Shown here: positions 14,436 through 22,130 of the stretch, piece by piece
How the letters are laid out: the number at the start of each line of letters is the position of its first letter
Numbering within the stretch: position 1 is the stretch's first letter
Origin: COE1 sp964387365
Lineage (GTDB): Bacteria > Bacillota > Clostridia > Lachnospirales > Lachnospiraceae
Reading direction: 5' to 3'
Length of the DNA: 25,270 nt
Assembly: GCA_964387365.1 (NCBI GenBank)
Contig: CAYLWP010000019.1
Coordinates: 1-25,270, forward strand
Notes under the pieces: model-generated
What the model was told of the DNA's origin: nothing
What the model saw: the letters and a program-made list of their open reading frames with translations, nothing else
Database searches by the model: none
Translations under genes and position numbers: made by a program

Positions 14436-14633
14436 ATGAAAGAAATTACATTTAATACTCTTCAGAATGATTTCGACGCACTCTGCGAACAGGTAAATCA
14501 GGATAAGGAGGCAATTACTTTAACATTAAAAAGTAATCGCAAGGTTTACATAATGTCGGAAGAAAACTATGACAATATCGAGCGTTTTGTCATTACGAGT
14601 TTTTCCCCAAAAACACTTTCTTCTTATATGTAA
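14436..14633 (+). CDS. Phd/YefM-type antitoxin-like protein without a toxin
   Basis: A 65-residue protein behind a perfect AGGAGG site 7 nt upstream and a good promoter. Its pattern follows Phd/YefM antitoxins: LQNDFDALCEQVNQDKEAITLTLKSNRKVYIMSEENYDNIE compares with the family's N-terminal DNA-binding domain (conserved VN-D, I-T, V-MS-E-Y). The C-terminal part, which would bind the toxin, is reduced to about 15 residues (FVITSFSPKTLSSYM). No RelE/YoeB-like toxin follows; the next gene is a convergent PAP2 protein behind a terminator. It may be an orphan regulator or the remnant of a toxin-antitoxin pair. Family membership is likely; an active antitoxin role is not supported. Confidence 0.7.
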   Translation: MKEITFNTLQNDFDALCEQVNQDKEAITLTLKSNRKVYIMSEENYDNIERFVITSFSPKTLSSYM

Positions 14634-14658
14634 GCTCTGGAAATGAAAGAACATGAAT

Positions 14659-14696
14659 AAAACCGGCAGGAGTCATGGGAGTCTCCTGCCGATTTT
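14659..14696. terminator. Bidirectional terminator between the antitoxin-like and PAP2 genes
   Basis: AAAA plus CGGCAGGAG (14664-14672) pairs with CTCCTGCCG (14683-14691) plus TTTT, with one mismatch and a 10-nt loop. T-runs exist on both strands, and two convergent genes end here; the last bases of the PAP2 gene lie inside it. Confidence 0.8.
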
Positions 14697-15366
14697 ATTT
14701 CCACTCTGTCTTTGCTCCGGACAATCCCGGTCTTGCACTAACTTCATCACGATAGCATACAGTATAGAGAAGTGCCGTAAGGATAAACGCAACCATCACG
14801 TCAAGCATGGAATGCTGCTTCAGCAATACGGTAGAGCAGATAATACCGGCACCCAGAAGTAACAGAGCTGCCTTCAATACCCTACGCTTCCGTAACAGCT
14901 TGGTTCTCCATACCGTAATCATAACCGCAAGGGAGTTATATACATGAATACTCGGCAACACGTTCGTTGACGTATCTATCAGGTAGAGCTTCTTTACCAA
15001 ATCCACAAACACGTTATCTCTTGCAAACGTCTTTGGTCTTAAATGATGACCATTCGGAAACACTGCCGAAATAATCAAAAAGATTGTCATTCCTGCAATT
15101 AAAAATGCTATCAGCCGGTTACCCTCTTCCTGATCCTTAATTCCAAAATAAATAACTGCAACAGCCACATAAGCAAACCATAATAAATATGGAATAATAA
15201 AATACTCACAAAACGGAATATAGGCATCAATCCCAAAACGAATCTCGTAATAGGATGTATTTCTCTGTTCCAGATAAAAAAAAGCAGCCACATAAACGAT
15301 GCAGTAAACAGCCATAATCGTAAGTGCTTTATTCTTACTTATAAATTCTCTCAATGATTTTTTCAT
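14695..15366 (-). CDS. PAP2-family membrane phosphatase (Aur1/Ipt1-like, PAP2_3)
   Basis: A 223-residue protein with about five to six membrane segments. PAP2 motifs are recognisable in variant form: RPKTFARDN (motif 1), PSIHVYNS (motif 2, with PSGH changed to PSIH) and QHSMLD (motif 3, His and Asp present). Family knowledge: these enzymes hydrolyse or transfer phosphate on membrane lipids such as phosphatidic acid, undecaprenyl diphosphate or inositol phospholipids. GAGGGG lies 5 nt before the ATG. The gene has a perfect consensus promoter and its own terminator, so it is monocistronic. The exact lipid substrate is unknown. Confidence 0.82.
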   Translation of the reverse strand: MKKSLREFISKNKALTIMAVYCIVYVAAFFYLEQRNTSYYEIRFGIDAYIPFCEYFIIPYLLWFAYVAVAVIYFGIKDQEEGNRLIAFLIAGMTIFLIISAVFPNGHHLRPKTFARDNVFVDLVKKLYLIDTSTNVLPSIHVYNSLAVMITVWRTKLLRKRRVLKAALLLLGAGIICSTVLLKQHSMLDVMVAFILTALLYTVCYRDEVSARPGLSGAKTEWK

Positions 15367-15394
15367 GTTGTCCCCTCTTTTCCTTTGAGGATTA

Positions 15395-15423
15395 ATTATA
15401 GGTTATGTGCACTTTAATGTCAA
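15395..15423 (-). promoter_or_regulatory. Consensus sigma-A promoter of the PAP2 gene
   Basis: TTGACA (15418-15423), exactly 17 bp and TATAAT (15395-15400) on the minus strand: full match to the housekeeping consensus, about 30 bp before the start codon. Confidence 0.9.
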
Positions 15424-15580
15424 CCTCGACCAATATATTTAAGAATTTTTTTAAAAACCGCACCCTCAATGCACACAAATACGAATATATTTCTGTGCAA
15501 ATCTTCCTAAGTCTGAATAGTCACCAATTTTACCTCTCACTTTTACACCTAGATTTTACATTTTTTCCACACATTATACA

Positions 15581-15609
15581 TTGAGTTTATAAAAAATTTA
15601 TAGTAAAAT
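15581..15609 (+). promoter_or_regulatory. Promoter of the PHP-domain gene
   Basis: TTGAGT (15581-15586), 17 bp and TAAAAT (15604-15609) precede the PHP gene by about 50 bp. The rest of the divergent 291-bp gap (15367-15657) is AT-rich with no further gene. Confidence 0.6.
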
Positions 15610-15657
15610 AATATTCGGAATTAGGAAATAAGTACCAAGAAAGGTTATGAGATTCAG

Positions 15658-16428
15658 ATGAAATTTGATATGCACTGTCACACGATGGAAGGTTCTATTG
15701 ACGGAAAGATTCCGGTATTTGATTATATGAAAACGTTAAAGGATAAAGGCTTTGACGGTATGCTCGTTACCGACCACAACTCCTATAACGGTTTTCGCAA
15801 ATATCGCGATGCTCACAAAGACATGTTATCCGACTTTGTAGTTCTTAAGGGAATCGAGTATGATACCATTGATGCCGGTCATATATTAATTATTATGCCG
15901 GAAAATGTAAAGTTACGACTGTTAGAATGCCGTGGACTTCCTGTGAAGCTTCTTCAGGACATTGTTCATTTACATGGCGGAATCCTCGGACCTGCTCATC
16001 CCTGCGGAGAGCGTCATCTGAGCATTACCCAGACCCACGTTTTTAAGAAACATCCTGAAATCATGAAGAAGTTTGATTTCGTCGAAGGATATAATTCCTG
16101 TGAGTCTAAAGAATCCAACCAACAGGCGAACGCACTTGCAGCAGAGTACAATCTTCCTACCTTTGGCGGAAGTGATTCTCATCATCTTAACTGCGTAGGT
16201 ACTGCATATACAGAGATATCGGAACCGATACTTAAGGAATCAGATTTAATCTCCTGCGTAAAACGCCGGGTTCCTCTTGTTGCCGGTGGTTCCTATTATA
16301 CCGGAACCGTAAAACAGAGAATTGGAATTTTCAATCATGTATTAGTTGAATCCTTCTGGTTCTATAATCATTTTGCAAGCTTTGCACGTTCACACAGAAG
16401 AAAGTTAGCTTTACAGCTCCTTCATTAA
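15658..16428 (+). CDS. PHP-domain metal-dependent phosphoesterase
   Basis: A 256-residue protein. PHP motifs: HCHT (6-9), VTDHNS (about 38-43), a glutamate in LKGIEYD, GPAHP, and GGSDSHH near 170, which together form the multi-metal site of the family. Family knowledge: PHP proteins hydrolyse phosphoesters in small nucleotides or act as histidinol phosphatase-like enzymes; stand-alone copies are common in Firmicutes and are often 3',5'-nucleotide phosphatases. The basic C-terminal stretch after 225 (FARSHRRKLAL) is not part of the core. The ribosome binding site is weak (GAG about 6 nt upstream). It is divergent from PAP2 and ends at a bidirectional terminator. The substrate is unknown. Confidence 0.85.
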   Translation: MKFDMHCHTMEGSIDGKIPVFDYMKTLKDKGFDGMLVTDHNSYNGFRKYRDAHKDMLSDFVVLKGIEYDTIDAGHILIIMPENVKLRLLECRGLPVKLLQDIVHLHGGILGPAHPCGERHLSITQTHVFKKHPEIMKKFDFVEGYNSCESKESNQQANALAAEYNLPTFGGSDSHHLNCVGTAYTEISEPILKESDLISCVKRRVPLVAGGSYYTGTVKQRIGIFNHVLVESFWFYNHFASFARSHRRKLALQLLH

Positions 16429-16489
16429 TAATGGTGTTCGGTAGCTATCATAACGCTTACTGCATTTCGAACACTTTCCTAACGAATAA

Positions 16490-16522
16490 AAAGGATGTTA
16501 TCCATTTCGGGTAACATCCTTT
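16490..16522. terminator. Bidirectional terminator
   Basis: AAAGGATGTTA (16490-16500) and TAACATCCTTT (16512-16522) form an 11-bp stem that can extend by CC/GG into the loop. It is flanked by A- and T-rich sides and sits between the convergent PHP and leucine-rich-repeat genes. Confidence 0.85.
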
Positions 16523-16548
16523 ATTTTGTGCGCCCGGCGGCGCATGGA

Positions 16549-17619
16549 TTACGGGCTTACCGGAAGCGTTGCCGGCTGCATAACTGCAGGCATCATAGCC
16601 TGAAGCATGGCAAGGTCATATTTATATACCAAGGCATATGTTGAGGTCGGAAAATAGGTTTCAAATGTAACAGTTGCACTATTATTATCCAGGTCATCCA
16701 GATAATAAAGCCGTCCGTCCGGTCCAAACTCAATCAAACGATACTGTCTTGCCATAATCTGATCCTTCGGCTGTAAAGTTAAGACATATTTTTTCATGTC
16801 ATTTGTTCCATAGATAATTCCATTCTGATTAGACAAGGCCATATTATAAGTACACAAATAAGTATAGTCACCAAGGAAGTAGGAAATATACTCCATAAAT
16901 GCACTTCCCTGCAAGCGTTGTTGTGCTGTCATAGTTGTTAATACACCTAAGTCATTCTCAGGTGAAATCTTGCATAACGGCGTAAAAGTCATATCTTTTG
17001 TTGTGTCCTTCTTGCTGTTCCAAGGTGCCGATTCGTCCTGTGCGGAATAAACATATTTCAGATACGGATAAGCTTTCTCTCTAAACTGTTGTGCCATTCC
17101 ATACGAATCCATGATAAACATACACTGTGTCGCATGCGGTGCATTAGCCGCAATACTGTCGAGGCTTGTATATGCAATGGTGTTAAACTGCTTTACAACA
17201 GGAATGGAACCGCTTACTCTGAAAATTACATTACTGTTTACATTGGCAAAGGATGTATTGTCCTTAATAAAGGTAGTGGCAGGAATATTAACCTTTTTGA
17301 TATTTATCTTATCTGCAAAAGCATAGCTTCCAACCTCTGTGATTCCCGATGCAATGGAAACCGTATGAAAATCAAGATAATGCCACGGACGCATCGTGTA
17401 GGAAGCCGGTGTATAGTCAGGAATCGCTCCCGTACCCTCTATATATAAGGTTCCGTAAAACTCTCTTACAGTAATTGATGTTCCTGTAATCCTCATAACT
17501 CCGTTTGCATCTGTTGTCCACCCTCCCAGGTCCGCCTTTACCGTAGTTACCGGACACAGACCAAGCAGCAATGCAAAGCATAACATGCCTACCATCATCT
17601 TTTTCTTTAATCTCTTCAT
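16549..17619 (-). CDS. BspA-like leucine-rich-repeat surface/secreted protein
   Basis: The ATG at 17619 has GGAGG 7 nt upstream, while the ATG two codons earlier lies only one base from it. The 356-residue protein begins with a signal peptide (to about TVKA) and continues with an N-terminal region matching BspA-type repeats: GTGAIPDYT, PWHYLDFHTVSIASGITEVGSYAFADKINIKKVNIP (LRR_5 pattern, about 60-125). The remaining 230 residues, including a block listing many aromatic residues, are not recognised. Family knowledge: such proteins are exported and often mediate adhesion. No anchor (LPXTG or repeats) is visible, so it is probably secreted. It follows a 64-residue gene by 18 bp. Confidence 0.75.
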   Translation of the reverse strand: MKRLKKKMMVGMLCFALLLGLCPVTTVKADLGGWTTDANGVMRITGTSITVREFYGTLYIEGTGAIPDYTPASYTMRPWHYLDFHTVSIASGITEVGSYAFADKINIKKVNIPATTFIKDNTSFANVNSNVIFRVSGSIPVVKQFNTIAYTSLDSIAANAPHATQCMFIMDSYGMAQQFREKAYPYLKYVYSAQDESAPWNSKKDTTKDMTFTPLCKISPENDLGVLTTMTAQQRLQGSAFMEYISYFLGDYTYLCTYNMALSNQNGIIYGTNDMKKYVLTLQPKDQIMARQYRLIEFGPDGRLYYLDDLDNNSATVTFETYFPTSTYALVYKYDLAMLQAMMPAVMQPATLPVSP

Positions 17620-17637
17620 AACCATTCCTCCCTTCCA

Positions 17638-17832
17638 CTACTCTGAAAGCTCATGCTCTATCTGTAACCTGCTGGTATGCATACTCATCAGTTTTTCTCT
17701 GTATTCCTCATCCATAACTACCTGCTCCAGCGTATCCATATCGCCTTCCTCCAGCAGTGTTTTCAGCAATTCATTATATCTTCTGATTATTTTTCGCTCC
17801 AGCTCTTCCATCTCATTACATTCATTTTTCAT
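17638..17832 (-). CDS. Small acidic helical protein of unknown function
   Basis: A 64-residue frame from the ATG at 17832, which has GGGAGG 7 nt upstream; an in-frame GTG two codons earlier is too close to that site. The protein is rich in Glu, Leu and Arg (MEELERKIIRRYNELLKTLL), predicted as a single or paired helix/coiled coil, with no signal peptide. It precedes the BspA-like gene by 18 bp, so both are probably cotranscribed. I do not recognise a family. Confidence 0.6.
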   Translation of the reverse strand: MKNECNEMEELERKIIRRYNELLKTLLEEGDMDTLEQVVMDEEYREKLMSMHTSRLQIEHELSE

Positions 17833-17915
17833 TGCCACGCCTCCCTTTTAGAATTATATAATTATTTTACCATATTGTTTGAATATTCTCTACCATTATC
17901 TAAAAGTAAAAACAA

Positions 17916-17939
17916 AAGGATGGCCTTTATACCATCCTT
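17916..17939 (-). terminator. Terminator after the zinc-ribbon gene
   Basis: AAGGATGG/CCATCCTT form an 8-bp stem with an 8-nt loop, followed on the minus strand by TTGTTTTTAC, 13 bp after the stop codon. Confidence 0.75.
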
Positions 17940-17952
17940 CTATCCTAATTAC

Positions 17953-18198
17953 TTATACTAATCGATACTGTTTCTTCTTTACCTGTCCCGCATGCAGCTC
18001 TGATACAAACTCCTGCTTCATTGCCTCAAAATCCATTACCGACATACTGATGCATGCCAGATTAGTCAGCCCATAGCGCTTCGGCGTCTGAATCATTTCC
18101 TCCTTGCCGCAGTCCTCACATCTCGTTGAATGAAAACTAAGATTACCGCAGGTTGAACAGTAATACATGTAACGCTTACTAATCTTTTTCATACTCAT
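17953..18198 (-). CDS. Small zinc-ribbon protein of unknown function
   Basis: An 81-residue protein with GGGGGA 8 nt before the ATG. Two CxxC pairs (CSTCGN near 14-19 and CEDCGK near 27-32) form a zinc ribbon, followed by a basic and polar C-terminal half ending KKKQYRLV. No further domain is recognised; a nucleic-acid binding or regulatory role is possible but not shown. It has an inverted repeat in its leader and its own terminator, so it appears to be a single-gene unit between the leucine-rich-repeat genes and the MarR gene. Confidence 0.7.
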   Translation of the reverse strand: MSMKKISKRYMYYCSTCGNLSFHSTRCEDCGKEEMIQTPKRYGLTNLACISMSVMDFEAMKQEFVSELHAGQVKKKQYRLV

Positions 18199-18235
18199 AA
18201 GTATTCCCCCTTATTCACTTATATCCCCTTTTCCC

Positions 18236-18267
18236 TAACCAAAAGCAAATTCTTATCCTTTTGGTTA
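18236..18267. repeat. Inverted repeat in the zinc-ribbon gene leader
   Basis: TAACCAAAAG (18236-18245) and CTTTTGGTTA (18258-18267) are perfect 10-bp arms with a 12-nt spacer. It lies about 40-70 nt before the start codon and no T-run follows on the minus strand, so an operator or leader hairpin is more likely than a terminator. Confidence 0.55.
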
Positions 18268-18316
18268 AGTTTATTTTATCACATCAATTAGAATAATTCT
18301 ATAATAATTGTGGAAA

Positions 18317-18341
18317 AAAACGGACCTTATCGGCCCGTTTT
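18317..18341 (-). terminator. Terminator of the fatty acid synthesis operon
   Basis: On the minus strand AAAACGGGCC and GGTCCGTTTT pair (one G-U) around a short loop and are followed by more T. It lies just after the MarR stop codon. Confidence 0.8.
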
Positions 18342-18343
18342 CC

Positions 18344-18793
18344 TTATTTTTTACTCTGTTCATAAAAAAACTTAGTCAGATTCTGAAGACAGCGAATCAA
18401 TACTCTCATCTCATCCTCTTCCAAATCCTTTATAATAGAATATATCATACGTCTGTGAAAATCTCTGTGGTGAAAAAATGCTTTCCTTCCCTTTTCCGTA
18501 AGCCTTACAAAAACAACTCTCTTGTCTTTGTTACTACGTTCTCTGACAAGATACCCCTTGTCCTCAAGACCGCTCACATTGGTAGTTAAGGTACCTACTG
18601 TAATATTCAATTTCTTCGCAATCAAAGACATTCTTCTTGGCTCCTCGATGCCGATTGCCTCTATGATGTGCATGTCATTATTGGAAATATCCTTAAACTC
18701 CTCAGTAATAACAGCGTCTGCCTCGATATCCATTACATTATGAAATAAATTTACCAGTAGCTCATCTAAGGTGCGGCTCGTAGTCTTCTCCAT
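18344..18793 (-). CDS. MarR-family regulator, FabT-like
   Basis: Start 18793 (ATG with GGTG 5 nt upstream) was preferred over an upstream GTG that overlaps fabH. The 149-residue winged-helix protein has the MarR layout: helices at both ends, a recognition helix region (MSLIAKKLNITVGTLTTNVSGLEDKGYLVR) and the wing (ERSNKDKRVVFVRLTEKG). In streptococci and lactococci a MarR protein, FabT, represses the fab operon and is part of it. Here the gene is the last of the cluster, directly after fabH (17 bp), so a FabT-like role is likely by context. No clear operator is visible in the window; the operon promoter lies beyond the right end. Confidence 0.82.
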   Translation of the reverse strand: MEKTTSRTLDELLVNLFHNVMDIEADAVITEEFKDISNNDMHIIEAIGIEEPRRMSLIAKKLNITVGTLTTNVSGLEDKGYLVRERSNKDKRVVFVRLTEKGRKAFFHHRDFHRRMIYSIIKDLEEDEMRVLIRCLQNLTKFFYEQSKK

Positions 18794-18810
18794 GTTTTCA
18801 CCAACTTTTC

Positions 18811-19797
18811 CTAATTCCAGATTAGAACACACGCTCCATATGTAAGTCCTGCGCCAAATCCGGAAAGAACGATTTTTTCTCCCTTGTGCAGCTTTCCTGC
18901 TCTGTTCAGCTCATCCAGAAGAACAGGTACTGTTGCCGATGACATATTACCGACTCTTTCAAGATTCATCGGGAACTTAGACATATCAACCTTTAATCTC
19001 TTCGCAACCGATTCTATAATACGAACATTAGCCTGATGGATTACAAAATGGTCAATGTCATCAACACTTAAATCAGCCTTCTCCAATGCATCTAAGATAC
19101 ATACCGGAACCTGCTTGACAGCAAACTTATAAACCTCCTGACCATTCATATAAACGTAGTCATTCTCTTCCCCGATTGGCTCGGCTATATACGGGTTTAC
19201 AAGCTTTCTCTCCTGACAGCTGAGCACCATACCTCTTGAGCCGTCAGAACCCTGAGATATACTGATAATTCCTGCCTTTTCTGCTGTATCTTCAAACGCC
19301 TCTACAAAGGCTGCGCCTGCACCGTCACCGAATAATACACAGGTACCACGATCTGTCCAGTCAACAATCTTAGATAAAACCTCTGCGCCGACAACCAGTG
19401 CATTTCTGTAAAGTCCTGTCTGCAGATAAGCATAGGCTGAGCTTAATCCGAATAAGAAACCGGAACATGCGGCATTTAAATCAAATGCCACTGCGTTCTT
19501 TGCACCAATTGCTCCCTGCACCTGACAGGCAGCACACGGAAGAAGCATTTCCGGTGAGCAGGTTGCAACAATAATCAGATCCACATCCTCTGCCTTTTTT
19601 CCTGCCATCTCCAAGGCAAGCTCGCAAGCCTTGGTAGAAAGGGACGCAACCGTATCACCTGTCGATATTCTTCTTTCAACGATTCCTGTTCTCTCTCTAA
19701 TCCATTCGTCAGAGGTTTCAACAAGCTCCGCCATATCAAAATTTGTAACTCTTTTTTCCGGTAAAGCACTACCTGTACCGGTTATATTGATTATCAT
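18811..19797 (-). CDS. fabH: 3-oxoacyl-ACP synthase III
   Basis: A 328-residue protein that condenses acetyl-CoA with malonyl-ACP to start fatty acid synthesis. Catalytic triad: Cys111 (LNAACSGF), His255 (VIHQANVR) and Asn285 (RVGNMSSATVP). The N-terminal pattern GTGSALPEKRVTN and the C-terminal LSGFGAGLTYG are typical, and the length is standard. GGAGG lies 10 nt before the ATG. It follows accDA after 74 bp, the largest gap within the downstream operon, which contains a small GCGAT/ATCGC hairpin; read-through is presumed. Confidence 0.96.
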   Translation of the reverse strand: MIINITGTGSALPEKRVTNFDMAELVETSDEWIRERTGIVERRISTGDTVASLSTKACELALEMAGKKAEDVDLIIVATCSPEMLLPCAACQVQGAIGAKNAVAFDLNAACSGFLFGLSSAYAYLQTGLYRNALVVGAEVLSKIVDWTDRGTCVLFGDGAGAAFVEAFEDTAEKAGIISISQGSDGSRGMVLSCQERKLVNPYIAEPIGEENDYVYMNGQEVYKFAVKQVPVCILDALEKADLSVDDIDHFVIHQANVRIIESVAKRLKVDMSKFPMNLERVGNMSSATVPVLLDELNRAGKLHKGEKIVLSGFGAGLTYGACVLIWN

Positions 19798-19871
19798 GAT
19801 GAAAATTCCTCCATAATCTCTGCAACTTTCTCTATATGGTTTATGCGATACGCATCGCTTCCGCTATATAT

Positions 19872-21656
19872 TTAGAAATTACGGAATCTGTCATAACGCT
19901 CCTTGGCAATTTCTTCGCCTGATTTACCACTGTACTTCTTCAGGAATAACTTAATGTTTTCCTTCATGTAACCGGAAATTGCCTGTGTTGTCTTGCGGTC
20001 TGCACCACCAAACTCAGGAATAATCTGTTCAATAACTCCAAGTCTCTTCAGATCCTGAGCAGTAATATTCATAACCTCGCTGGCTTCCTGCGCACGGTTG
20101 GCATCCTTCCAGAGAATAGATGCAAAGCCTTCCGGTGATAAAATTGAGTAGGTTGCATTTTCCATCATCCATACTTCATTACCAACAGCAGTCGCAAGTG
20201 CTCCGCCACTACCGCCTTCTCCAATCAGAATACACAATACGGGTACCTTGAGACCTGACATCTCTAAGAGGTTTCTTGCAATCGCTTCACCCTGTCCGCG
20301 TTCCTCTGCTTCAATTCCGCAGAAGGCACCTGATGTATTTACAAAACTGATAATTGGTCTGTTGAACTTCTCTGCCTGCTTCATCAGACGAAGTGCCTTA
20401 CGATAGCCTTCCGGCTTTGGCATACCAAAGTTACGCTCCTGACACTCCTTGAAGTCCTTTCCTTTTTCGTCTGCAATTACCGTAACAGGCTGACCATCAA
20501 GAAATGCCAGACCACCGATGATAGCAGCATCGTCAGAAAATGCTCTGTCTCCATGTGATTCAACAAAATTATCAAAAATATAAGCTATATAATCACTGGC
20601 TGAGGGACGCTCAACCTGTCTTACTGCCTTAACCTTTTCCCATGCAGAACGCGGGCTTGAATACCATGTCTGCTCTTTTAAGGTCTCGCTCAGTTCAAAA
20701 TGGAAATCCTCGTTCTGCTTAAAGTCAGCAAACTCCTGCTTTCCATTACACTGATGTGTCTTAATTAAGAAATAAATGGTCTTCTTTAAGTCTTCACGCT
20801 TTACGATACCATCGATAATTCCGTGTTCAACAAGGAACTCTGCTGTCTGGAATCCTTCCGGAAGCTCCTGACCGATTGTCTGCTTAATAACTCGCGGTCC
20901 TGCAAAACCAACCAAAGCGCCCGGCTCAGCCATGATAACATCACCAAGCATAGCAAAGCTGGCTGTAACACCACCTGTTGTCGGATCGGTTAAAATAGAA
21001 CAGTAAAACTGTCCTGCCTCCGCATGCTTCTTAAGAGCAGCGGAAGTCTTAGCCATCTGCATCAGGGATACAATACCCTCCTGCATTCTGGCACCACCGG
21101 AACAGCAGAAAATAAAGATCGGAAGCTTAAGCTCTGTTGCTCTTTCAATTGCCAGAGTAAGCTTTTCTCCTACTACATGACCCATACTTGCCATCATAAA
21201 TCTGGAATCACAGACACCAAGAACGATATCTTCTCCAAATACCTTACAACGACCAACGGTCACAGCTTCCTTTAATCCTGTCTTCTCTCTTGCTGCTGCC
21301 AGCTTATCTTCATATCCTTCGAAATCAAGCGGATTGCTTACCGGCATATCCTCAAACCATGGTTCAAAGGTCTGATAATCAGCTACCATACGAATTCGGT
21401 TGTTGGTTCTTACTCTGAAATAACCGCCACATTCATAACAAACGTATTTCTTCTTAATAACGGTCTCTTTGTCAACCATCTTACCGCACTTCGAACATTT
21501 AACCAGACTTTTATCCTCTTCCGGCTGTGTCTGCTGAGCCTGTTTTACTTCTTCAACACTCTGCGCTGTCTCTTTATTTTTTAACTTATCTTCCAACTTG
21601 TTATAGAGATTCAGTGGAAACTGTCTTCCTGTCTTTACTAACTGTACCTTTCCCAT
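19872..21656 (-). CDS. Fused acetyl-CoA carboxylase carboxyltransferase (AccD-AccA)
   Basis: A single 594-residue chain. Residues 50-330 are AccD: zinc-binding Cys54, Cys57, Cys73 and Cys76, GGARMQEG, DPTTGGVTASFAMLGD and GFAGPRVIKQT. Residues about 335-594 are AccA: RPSASDYIAYIFDNF, HGDRAFSDD, RNFGMPKPEGYRKALRLMKQAEKF, GQGEAIARNL, GEGGSGGALA and SPEGFASILWKDA. Separate subunits are usual (about 285 and 315 residues); here the AccA N-terminal helical region is shortened at the junction. Family knowledge: the unit transfers CO2 from carboxybiotin to acetyl-CoA, giving malonyl-CoA. The biotin carrier (AccB) and biotin carboxylase (AccC) genes, often between fabF and accD in other Firmicutes, are absent here. 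AAGG precedes the ATG. Confidence 0.94.
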   Translation of the reverse strand: MGKVQLVKTGRQFPLNLYNKLEDKLKNKETAQSVEEVKQAQQTQPEEDKSLVKCSKCGKMVDKETVIKKKYVCYECGGYFRVRTNNRIRMVADYQTFEPWFEDMPVSNPLDFEGYEDKLAAAREKTGLKEAVTVGRCKVFGEDIVLGVCDSRFMMASMGHVVGEKLTLAIERATELKLPIFIFCCSGGARMQEGIVSLMQMAKTSAALKKHAEAGQFYCSILTDPTTGGVTASFAMLGDVIMAEPGALVGFAGPRVIKQTIGQELPEGFQTAEFLVEHGIIDGIVKREDLKKTIYFLIKTHQCNGKQEFADFKQNEDFHFELSETLKEQTWYSSPRSAWEKVKAVRQVERPSASDYIAYIFDNFVESHGDRAFSDDAAIIGGLAFLDGQPVTVIADEKGKDFKECQERNFGMPKPEGYRKALRLMKQAEKFNRPIISFVNTSGAFCGIEAEERGQGEAIARNLLEMSGLKVPVLCILIGEGGSGGALATAVGNEVWMMENATYSILSPEGFASILWKDANRAQEASEVMNITAQDLKRLGVIEQIIPEFGGADRKTTQAISGYMKENIKLFLKKYSGKSGEEIAKERYDRFRNF

Positions 21657-21674
21657 AACATTACCTTGCCTTTC

Positions 21675-22106
21675 TTATTCCCCGATTGCAAAGGTTAACT
21701 CAGCCTTTGCTACAACCTTGCCATCAACGGTAGCAACCGCTTCACCAATTCCGATAGGTCCCTTTATCTTAACAATCTTGGTTTCAAGCAACAATACATC
21801 TCCCGGATATACCTTCTGCTTAAATCTTGCCTTGTCAATTCCGACAAAGTAAGCAGTCTTTCCCTTCCATTCAGGAAGTCCAAGCAATGCAACAGCGCCT
21901 GTCTGTGCTAATGCTTCGATAATGAGAACTCCCGGCATAACAGGATTGCCCGGAAAATGTCCTGCAAAGTATGGCTCGTTAAAGCTTACGCATTTCTTGC
22001 CTAATGCACGCTCTCCTTCATCTAACTCTTCAATGGTATCAATCAGCATAAACGGCTGTCTGTGTGGAATAATTTCCATAATCTCTTTTGCTGTATAAAC
22101 TGACAT
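21675..22106 (-). CDS. fabZ: 3-hydroxyacyl-ACP dehydratase
   Basis: Start 22106 (ATG, AAGGTG 6 nt upstream) was preferred over an in-frame GTG at 22115. The 143-residue hotdog-fold protein has IIPHRQPFMLID, catalytic His50 in FAGHFPGNPVMPGV and Glu64 in LIIEALAQTG, typical FabZ. It removes water from 3-hydroxyacyl-ACP. It lies between fabF (24-bp gap) and accDA (18-bp gap), so the operon continues without a break. Confidence 0.95.
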   Translation of the reverse strand: MSVYTAKEIMEIIPHRQPFMLIDTIEELDEGERALGKKCVSFNEPYFAGHFPGNPVMPGVLIIEALAQTGAVALLGLPEWKGKTAYFVGIDKARFKQKVYPGDVLLLETKIVKIKGPIGIGEAVATVDGKVVAKAELTFAIGE

Positions 22107-22130
22107 ATATGTCACCTTACCTTTCTTTGC

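Noticed and set aside
17089..17448. Plus-strand open frame opposite the leucine-rich-repeat gene
   Set aside because: Its residue composition is typical of an antisense shadow, and it has no promoter or ribosome binding site.
19846..19859. GCGAT/ATCGC hairpin before fabH as a terminator
   Set aside because: The stem is only 5 bp, with no T-run; read-through into fabH is assumed.
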